Origin: Desulfobacterales bacterium
GTDB lineage: Bacteria > Desulfobacterota > Desulfobacteria > Desulfobacterales > Desulfobacteraceae
Direction: 5' to 3'
NCBI GenBank assembly: GCA_022361135.1
Contig: JAKSBM010000393.1
Span: 1-10,347, forward strand
Length of the DNA: 10,347 nt
Under the pieces are notes generated by a model. That model did no database searches and was not told the origin of the DNA. It was given only the letters and a program-made list of their open reading frames with translations. Below, in pieces: positions 6,009 through 10,347 of this stretch (the first letter of the stretch is position 1; each line of letters opens with the position of its first letter). Both the position numbers and the translations under genes were made by a program.

Positions 6009-6362
6009 TCAGGCAACAATGTCCAAGATGGTGCCGACCATTTCGTCCTGTGACTTGATGACCTTTGCATTGGCATCAAATCCATTCTGGGCATTTATCT
6101 GGTGGGTCATTTCTTCTGCAATGTCTGTGTTTGATAATTCTTTGGTGCCGTTGTCCGTTTGGGTGGGATCTATGATTTTGGGGCCGGGGGTGGATGTCTT
6201 TTGGGTGACGGTGTCGACTCCGTTGGGGGTGCCTTCAACATTCCGGGTCCGCGATGCTTTAAAATCGTCGGTCAAAGCATTTGCAACATTGTTGGCCGAT
6301 GTTTGAACCTGTTTTGAAAAGGCGTCAAGTGCGGATGTATTGGTGTGGATATTTGTTACCAT
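6009..6362 (-). CDS. miniature flagellar basal-body rod-like protein (FlgC family ends)
   Basis: A 117-residue protein that joins the two conserved ends of the FlgB/FlgC/FlgE rod-hook family with very little between them. The N-terminal helix ALDAFSKQVQTSANNVANAL (11-30) followed by TDDFKASR carries the SANNVAN-x-x-TDDFKAS rod signature. The C-terminal helix TDIAEEMTHQINAQNGFDAN (79-98), followed by AKVIKSQDEMVGTILDI, is the rod C-terminal motif. FlgC is usually about 135-150 residues, so the central domain is short here. The start is secure: AAGGAG lies 11 nt upstream of the ATG (6360-6362). No other flagellar gene is in the window. It may be an accessory rod/hook subunit or a relic of one. 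The family assignment is good but the role is uncertain. Confidence 0.85.
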   Translation of the reverse strand: MVTNIHTNTSALDAFSKQVQTSANNVANALTDDFKASRTRNVEGTPNGVDTVTQKTSTPGPKIIDPTQTDNGTKELSNTDIAEEMTHQINAQNGFDANAKVIKSQDEMVGTILDIVA

Positions 6363-6433
6363 ATCGGTTATATCTCCTTGAAGGATTTTAAGTCCGTAAA
6401 TTTATACAGCAAAAAGTGTGCTAATTTGGTTTT

Positions 6434-6449
6434 CCCTTTAAATAAAGGG
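6434..6449. repeat. inverted repeat in divergent intergenic region
   Basis: CCCTTT (6434-6439), AAAT, AAAGGG (6444-6449) are perfectly complementary 6-bp arms with a 4-nt centre. It lies 72 nt upstream of the FlgC-like start, between two divergent genes. It has no T-run of terminator type. It is a candidate operator or small hairpin. Confidence 0.4.
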
Positions 6450-6484
6450 ATTAATGGTTCGATGGTTGTGGAAAATGCCAAAAA

Positions 6485-6503
6485 TTGTCAGGGGTTTTGA
6501 CAA
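6485..6503. repeat. inverted repeat upstream of isochorismatase-family gene
   Basis: TTGTCA (6485-6490) and TGACAA (6498-6503) are perfect arms separated by 7 nt. The right arm overlaps a TTGACA (6497-6502) facing the hydrolase gene, but no acceptable -10 lies 16-18 nt beyond it. The rest of the 6363-6578 gap shows no further clear signal. Confidence 0.35.
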
Positions 6504-6578
6504 AAATGGGCCTTTGCCCCGTGGAAATCCAAGGCAGGGTAGTGGATTGAAAACCGTAAGCGAGCGCTGGAGGTGGAT

Positions 6579-7118
6579 GTGTTTAATTTAAATGATACAA
6601 TAATGGTTTTGGTTGATGTACAGGGGCAATTGGCCCAGGTGGTGTCCGGTAAGGATGATCTTCATCGCTCCCTCGAGGTCTTGGTTCGGGGAATGAAGGC
6701 GCTGGATGTTCCATTGATCTGGATGGAGCAAATTCCCTCCAAGCTGGGGCCTACCATTGAGGTCCTTTCCCGCCACCTGGGTGATGAAACACCCATTGCC
6801 AAAAATTCGTTTTCCTGCTGTGGGGAACCCGGGTTCATGGCTGCACTGAAAAAATCAGGAAAAAGTCAGGTCGTTCTGGCCGGCATTGAATCCCATATTT
6901 GCGTCTTTCAGACCGCCCATGATCTTATTCAGAAGGGGTATCAGGTTCAGGTGGTTTCCGATTGTGTTTCTTCCAGGACCGAGGTCAATAAAAATGTCGG
7001 GCTTGAACGAATCCGCAGTCTGGGGGGGGAGATCACAAGTGTGGAAATGCTCTTCTTCGAATTAATGCGGGACACGGACTGTTCAGGGTTTAGGGATATT
7101 GTAAAGCTGATTAAGTAG
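6579..7118 (+). CDS. isochorismatase-family cysteine hydrolase (YcaC-like)
   Basis: A 179-residue single-domain hydrolase of the isochorismatase/nicotinamidase-like superfamily. The catalytic triad is visible: D13 in MVLVDVQGQLA, K75 in PIAKNSFSC, and nucleophile C108 in AGIESHICVFQTAHDL, preceded by the usual cis-peptide region. The YcaC subgroup is the closest by eye; its substrate is not established and cannot be read from the sequence. The GTG at 6579 is preferred because GGAGG (6569-6573) stands 5 nt upstream. A GTG two codons earlier (6573) overlaps that Shine-Dalgarno sequence. There are several cysteines besides C108 (C80, C81, C129, C168). It is divergent from the FlgC-like gene and convergent with the metalloprotease gene, with 6 nt between the stops. 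Confidence 0.92.
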   Translation: MFNLNDTIMVLVDVQGQLAQVVSGKDDLHRSLEVLVRGMKALDVPLIWMEQIPSKLGPTIEVLSRHLGDETPIAKNSFSCCGEPGFMAALKKSGKSQVVLAGIESHICVFQTAHDLIQKGYQVQVVSDCVSSRTEVNKNVGLERIRSLGGEITSVEMLFFELMRDTDCSGFRDIVKLIK

Positions 7119-7124
7119 GTGGTT

Positions 7125-7763
7125 TCAGGCCCAGGTCTGGAAGGTGGGATCTGTGTCTTCGGGAAGTTCCGATATTTCTATGTAGGGGAGATCGGATTTG
7201 GGTTGGGCCGTGAGGCCGGCTTCCGTGGTTTTGGTTTCCTGTGCGGCCCTCAGGATTGCCAGCTCCGCCATGGCCTTTGCCGTATGGGCGGATGCGTTTG
7301 CTGCAACTTTCTGGTCCTGGGATGAGGGGGATGCCGGGGCCAGGGCCGCGGCTTTAACCTGGTTCATTTTCTGGATGGTGGCTTCGGGATCTCCGGGGAC
7401 CGGGGCTGCATCGATGCGGACCTCGCCGGCCACGGCATAGTTGTTCCCATCCGGGCCCTTTTGGTAGCTGAATGTTGCCCCCGATGCAATCAGTCCTCCT
7501 CCCGCCGCCACATGGGCCATTTCATGCTGCCTGACCTCGGCGTCAGCCTTTTTCAGCTCTTCAACCAATCGAACTTCTTCCTCTGTTAAACTTTGAATTT
7601 GCTGGGGGGCCGGAGTCTCTTGTTTGCTTTGGTCGGATTGTGCGGGGTCTGACGGGGGGATGTTTTTCTGATCCGGGGGCGTGTTTTTCCGAACCTGGGG
7701 CTGTACGGGCTCTGGTTGGGTGGGATTAAATTCCGGGAAGAATCTGTTTGTTTGGATTTGCAT
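7125..7763 (-). CDS. putative metalloprotease, SprA-related family
   Basis: A 212-residue protein of the SprA-related / CJM1_0395 putative metalloprotease family. Residues 1-60 are Pro/Gln-rich and probably disordered (QPEPVQPQ, TPPDQKNIPPSDPAQ). The conserved core follows: LTEEEVRLVEELKKADAEVR, then the zinc-type motif HEMAH (80-84) in RQHEMAHVAAGGG, a SYQKGPDGNNYAVAGEV segment and the highly conserved PVPGDPEATIQKM (121-133). After that come AAALAPASPSSQDQKVAA and an Ala-rich helix. There is no signal peptide, so it is likely cytoplasmic. Proteolytic activity has not been established for most of the family. The ATG at 7761-7763 is preferred; a TTG six codons upstream (7781) has no Shine-Dalgarno sequence. 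A good promoter lies at 7803-7831. Confidence 0.88.
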   Translation of the reverse strand: MQIQTNRFFPEFNPTQPEPVQPQVRKNTPPDQKNIPPSDPAQSDQSKQETPAPQQIQSLTEEEVRLVEELKKADAEVRQHEMAHVAAGGGLIASGATFSYQKGPDGNNYAVAGEVRIDAAPVPGDPEATIQKMNQVKAAALAPASPSSQDQKVAANASAHTAKAMAELAILRAAQETKTTEAGLTAQPKSDLPYIEISELPEDTDPTFQTWA

Positions 7764-7802
7764 GGTCAATGCGCTCTTCAAAATTAAAGAAATCTACAAT
7801 GA

Positions 7803-7831
7803 ATCATACGGCTTAAAATTTGTGTTTGCAA
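7803..7831 (-). promoter_or_regulatory. sigma-70 promoter for the SprA-like gene
   Basis: In minus-strand reading, TTGCAA (7831-7826), exactly 17 nt of spacer and TATGAT (7808-7803, 5 of 6 consensus). The start site would be near 7796, about 32 nt before the chosen ATG. This position also argues against starts much further upstream than 7763-7781. Confidence 0.6.
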
Positions 7832-7882
7832 GGGGATTGATTGGACGGGTGGGTTTTTCGTCAGGGGCATAAAGCTAAGGAA

Positions 7883-7911
7883 TTGACACATTTTCCCGTC
7901 TGGTATATGTT
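7883..7911 (+). promoter_or_regulatory. sigma-70 promoter for hisB
   Basis: A perfect TTGACA (7883-7888), 17 nt and TATGTT (7906-7911, 4 of 6). An alternative -10, TATATG at 7904-7909 preceded by TGG, would give a 15-nt spacer. Either places the start near 7918 and a leader of about 78 nt before hisB. No attenuator or leader peptide with histidine codons was seen. Confidence 0.55.
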
Positions 7912-7995
7912 AACAAGATTCGTTTTTGGATTAAATCCTAGAATGAGAACTGGTTGACAATAAATGATGGTACGTCCAATTGCAAGGATAATCTG

Positions 7996-8583
7996 ATGAC
8001 TCGAAACGCAACCGTTTCCAGAAGAACAAAAGAAACAGAAATCGATATCCGGTTGGATTTAGATGGGACCGGTCAGGCCGATGTCTCCACGGGGATTCCC
8101 TTTTTCGACCACATGCTTACGGCATTTACCGTACATGGTCAATTTGATTTGACCGTGAAAGCTGTCGGGGATCTGGACGTGGATTTCCACCATACGGTTG
8201 AGGATGTTGGGTTGGTTTTGGGCCAGGCCCTGTTTGATGCCCTTGGGGAAAAAAAGGGGATTCACAGATTTGGTGATGCATGTGTCCCCATGGACGAAGC
8301 GCTGTCCCGGGTAACAATTGATTTGTCCAATCGTCCCTATCTTGTCTACCACATTCCGGAGAACTTAAGGTCCGGCGGACCCTTTGACATCTATTTGGCC
8401 AAGGAATTTTTCCAGGCTTTTTCCGTGAAGGGCGGGCTGAATTTACATATCAATGCCCATTATGGAATGAATGAGCACCATGTGCTTGAATCCATTTTCA
8501 AGGCCATGGGGCGGGCTTTAAATGCGGCCAGTCGTCCCAATGAAAATGTTTCCGGAAGCCTTTCCAGTAAGGGCAGTCTGTAA
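7996..8583 (+). CDS. hisB: imidazoleglycerol-phosphate dehydratase
   Basis: Dehydrates imidazole-glycerol phosphate to imidazole-acetol phosphate in histidine biosynthesis; Mn-dependent, cytosolic, active as a 24-mer. The length is 195 residues, the usual size of the monofunctional enzyme, with no fused phosphatase domain. Motifs: IPFFDHMLTAFTVHGQFDL (34-52), FHHTVED (64-70) and NEHHVLESIFKAMGRAL (159-175). The two HHxxE metal motifs (H65-H66-E69 and H161-H162-E165) are intact. The start is secure: AAGGA (7984-7988) is 7 nt upstream of the ATG. A TTG at 7954 extends the frame but has no support. No other his genes are adjacent, so the pathway is dispersed at least here. Confidence 0.96.
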   Translation: MTRNATVSRRTKETEIDIRLDLDGTGQADVSTGIPFFDHMLTAFTVHGQFDLTVKAVGDLDVDFHHTVEDVGLVLGQALFDALGEKKGIHRFGDACVPMDEALSRVTIDLSNRPYLVYHIPENLRSGGPFDIYLAKEFFQAFSVKGGLNLHINAHYGMNEHHVLESIFKAMGRALNAASRPNENVSGSLSSKGSL

Positions 8584-8635
8584 GTCCAGATTTTTGATTA
8601 TTACCCAATAGTTCAAACCATTTTATATATTAAGG

Positions 8636-8730
8636 CAGAGCCACCCTCTGGTGCCGTCGTCTTTGACACGGCCCGTTGGCGGTGGGGGTGGGATTTTCGA
8701 CCCGTTGGAAGGGAAGTCCGTCCGGGCGAA
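8636..8730 (+). other. GC-rich structured, pseudoknot-capable segment between hisB and dnaG
   Basis: CAGAG (8636-8640), loop CCACC (8641-8645), CTCTG (8646-8650) form a hairpin. Its loop is complementary to GGTGG at 8681-8685, so a pseudoknot is possible. In between, GCCGT (8653-8657) pairs with ACGGC (8668-8672), extended by GT/AC across one bulge. Downstream, TTCG-A-CCCG (8696-8704) pairs with CGGGCGAA (8723-8730). The segment ends about 60 nt before the dnaG promoter. It does not match 6S, SRP, RNase P or any riboswitch consensus I could recall. It may be the hisB 3' region or a small RNA. Confidence 0.4.
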
Positions 8731-8791
8731 CACTATTATAAAAGGTTTTAAGGGGTTAAATGAGGGGCCATATTTCAGGTGATAATCCCTG

Positions 8792-8819
8792 TTGACATGG
8801 TCTGTTATGGTCTTATTTT
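8792..8819 (+). promoter_or_regulatory. sigma-70 promoter for dnaG
   Basis: A perfect TTGACA (8792-8797), a 16-nt spacer and TATTTT (8814-8819). Transcription would begin near 8826, giving a leader of about 45 nt before the dnaG ATG. Confidence 0.55.
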
Positions 8820-8870
8820 AAATGCTTCGTGTAACCTTTAAGCGTTTTTTGGGAGTTAGAACCTGCTGCA

Positions 8871-10347
8871 ATGTACATCCCTGAAGATAAAATTGCTGAA
8901 ATTTTGAATGCTTCAGATATTGTTGATATTGTCTCAGAATCTGTTATATTGAAAAAATCGGGTAGAAATTTTTTCGGCCTATGTCCCTTCCACGCCGAAA
9001 AAACCCCATCATTTTCCGTGAATCCGGATAAACAGATTTTTCATTGCTTTGGGTGCAGCACTGGAGGCAATGCGCTTTCTTTTGTCATGAAGTACCATGG
9101 CATTAGCTTTCCAGAAGCCGTTAAAATGGTGGCAAGGAAGTACAATATTGTCATTGAAACCCAGTCTGTTGATCCGGCCAAGCAAAGGGAGATGAAACTC
9201 AAAGAATCTTTGTTTCGGCTCAACAAGAGGGCGATGCAATACTTCCAAGACAATTTTAAAAATGATCCTGCAGCCCAGGGGGCCAGATCGTATCTGGCGA
9301 AACGGAAGATTTCCATGGAGACCCTGGAAACCTTCGGCCTTGGCTTTTCCCGTGAGGGGTGGGATGGCATGGTGGGCTTCCTGCGCAGGGAAAAGGTGTC
9401 CCAGCGGGCGGCTTTGAATTCCGGCCTCATTCTTCCCCGGAAGCAGGGAAATGGGTTTTACGACCGGTTTCGCAATCGGTTGATGTTTCCGATTTTTGAC
9501 ATCAATATGCAGGTGGCCGGTTTTGGTGGACGGGTGATGAATGATGAGCACCCCAAATATATGAACTCGCCGGAAACGCCTGTTTATAACAAAAGCAGGA
9601 TTCTGTATGGGCTGCACCAATCCAAACAATACTGCCGCAGGGAAGGTGTCGTATATATTGTAGAGGGGTATTTTGATTTTCTATCCCTTTACCAAAATGG
9701 TGTGAAAAACAGCGTGGCCAGTTTGGGGACGGCGCTTACGTCGGAGCATGTCCGCATTTTAAAGGGATATGCCAAAACCATGACATTGGTCTTTGACTCC
9801 GATGCTGCTGGTATTAATGCGGCCAAGCGGAGCATTAAGATTTTTATGAAGGAAGGGGTGGACACCCGGATCTTGGTTTTGCCCAAGGGGCATGATCCGG
9901 ATTCCTATGTGGTGGAGTACGGTGCCGATGCCTTTGTGGAAATGGCTTCCAATGCCCAGACCGTGATGCAGTTTCTGCTTAAGGTGGCCATGGAAAGCCA
10001 CGGCATGTCCGTGGAAGGACGTGTTCGGGTGCTGGAGGATATGAAGTCCCATCTGGCGGTTATCCAGGACAGTGCCCTGAGATCCCTTTACATAAAAGAA
10101 ATCGCTGAAAAATTAAATATCGATGAGAAGGCGGTCCTGGAAAAGGTTCGCCAGCAATATCATCGGGACAGAACCCAGGCGGCCGGCCCTTTGATGGCTC
10201 CGCAGGTTGAAGAAGAGGTTAACGTTCCCCGGGATTCCGACCCCAGGGAACGGCAGGTTTTGTCCATCATGCTGGCCTATCCTGATTTTATCGGAAAAAT
10301 CATGGATAGCGGTGCATTTGACTATTTTTATTCCGAGCGATATCGGC
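8871..10347 (+). CDS. dnaG: DNA primase (C-terminus off the window)
   Basis: Synthesises RNA primers for lagging-strand replication together with the DnaB helicase. The frame is open to the right edge, giving 492 residues; full-length DnaG is about 580-600. The N-terminal zinc-binding domain has C38-x2-H41-x17-C59-x2-C62 (LCPFHAEKTPSFS, HCFGCSTGGNA). The RNA-polymerase core contains NRLMFPIFD, GFGGRVMNDEHPKYMNSPET and NKSRILYGLH. The Toprim catalytic acids fall at E265 (IVEGYFD) and at D309 and D311 (FDSDAAG), the same numbers as in E. coli DnaG, and a DPD lies at 342-344. The helicase-binding C-terminal domain begins but is cut. The ATG follows a weak GGGAG about 15 nt upstream, and no other start is possible because an in-frame stop lies at 8832-8834. 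rpoD commonly follows dnaG, but the window ends first. Confidence 0.97.
   Translation, partial: MYIPEDKIAEILNASDIVDIVSESVILKKSGRNFFGLCPFHAEKTPSFSVNPDKQIFHCFGCSTGGNALSFVMKYHGISFPEAVKMVARKYNIVIETQSVDPAKQREMKLKESLFRLNKRAMQYFQDNFKNDPAAQGARSYLAKRKISMETLETFGLGFSREGWDGMVGFLRREKVSQRAALNSGLILPRKQGNGFYDRFRNRLMFPIFDINMQVAGFGGRVMNDEHPKYMNSPETPVYNKSRILYGLHQSKQYCRREGVVYIVEGYFDFLSLYQNGVKNSVASLGTALTSEHVRILKGYAKTMTLVFDSDAAGINAAKRSIKIFMKEGVDTRILVLPKGHDPDSYVVEYGADAFVEMASNAQTVMQFLLKVAMESHGMSVEGRVRVLEDMKSHLAVIQDSALRSLYIKEIAEKLNIDEKAVLEKVRQQYHRDRTQAAGPLMAPQVEEEVNVPRDSDPRERQVLSIMLAYPDFIGKIMDSGAFDYFYSERYR

Noticed and set aside
7954..7982. A second hisB promoter beginning with TTGACA at 7954
   Set aside because: No acceptable -10 follows (CAATTG at 17 nt), and it would start inside the Shine-Dalgarno/start region.
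7954..7995. An upstream TTG start for hisB
   Set aside because: It has no Shine-Dalgarno sequence. The ATG at 7996 has AAGGA at 7-nt spacing and gives the standard protein length.
8574..8595. A possible intrinsic terminator at the hisB stop (AGTCTG/CAGATT followed by T)
   Set aside because: The stem includes a G-T pair, overlaps the stop codon and leaves only about three free T, which is too weak to call.
8636..8760. 6S RNA, SRP RNA or RNase P RNA
   Set aside because: Fragments look vaguely similar, but the closing stem and central bubble of 6S, the GGAAGGAAGCAGC-type SRP core and the RNase P conserved blocks are all absent.
9009..10052. Minus-strand open frames opposite dnaG
   Set aside because: dnaG has an intact zinc site and Toprim acids, and the opposite frames are shadows.

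Overview
The window looks like a piece of a Desulfobacterota (sulfate-reducer type, Desulfobacteraceae-like) chromosome. This is an inference from three things: the ribF-def-fmt-rsmB-rpe neighbourhood, the style of the proteins, and a SprA-type metalloprotease beside a stand-alone flagellar-rod-like protein. No mobile element, CRISPR array, phage gene or rRNA was seen. Most of the window is housekeeping, and the unexplained material lies in the intergenic regions.

Left block (1-5115, minus strand). Read in the direction of transcription, the order is ribF (FMN/FAD synthesis), def (peptide deformylase), fmt (Met-tRNA formyltransferase) and rsmB (16S rRNA m5C methyltransferase). A 367-bp non-coding gap packed with inverted repeats follows, then rpe (ribulose-phosphate epimerase) and the start of an ACT-domain protein cut by the window edge. 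ribF to rsmB are packed with 1-nt spacing or 1-4-nt stop/start overlaps, so they are almost certainly one translationally coupled operon. def and fmt are the two halves of the formyl-methionine cycle, and rsmB matures the ribosome.

Middle (5116-5476). A divergent control region drives ribF leftward and two tandem tRNA-Leu genes (anticodons CAG and UAG) rightward. The tRNA promoter is nearly ideal, and the two promoters appear to share one palindromic TATATA -10 box. A strong intrinsic terminator follows the tRNAs.

Accessory stretch (5477-7763). It holds a gene-poor segment, a doubtful 81-aa ORF, a G-tract with G-quadruplex potential, a miniature FlgC-like rod protein (minus), an isochorismatase-family hydrolase (plus) and a SprA-like putative metalloprotease (minus). 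The last two are convergent and only 6 nt apart.

Right block (7883-10347, plus strand). hisB (histidine biosynthesis) has its own promoter. A GC-rich, pseudoknot-capable intergenic segment follows, then a clear promoter and dnaG (primase), which runs off the right edge after about 492 residues.

No previously undescribed multi-gene system is evident. The best candidates for something new are the structured non-coding segments at 1231-1316 and 8636-8730, the overlapping divergent promoters at 5144-5195, and the orphan FlgC-like protein.
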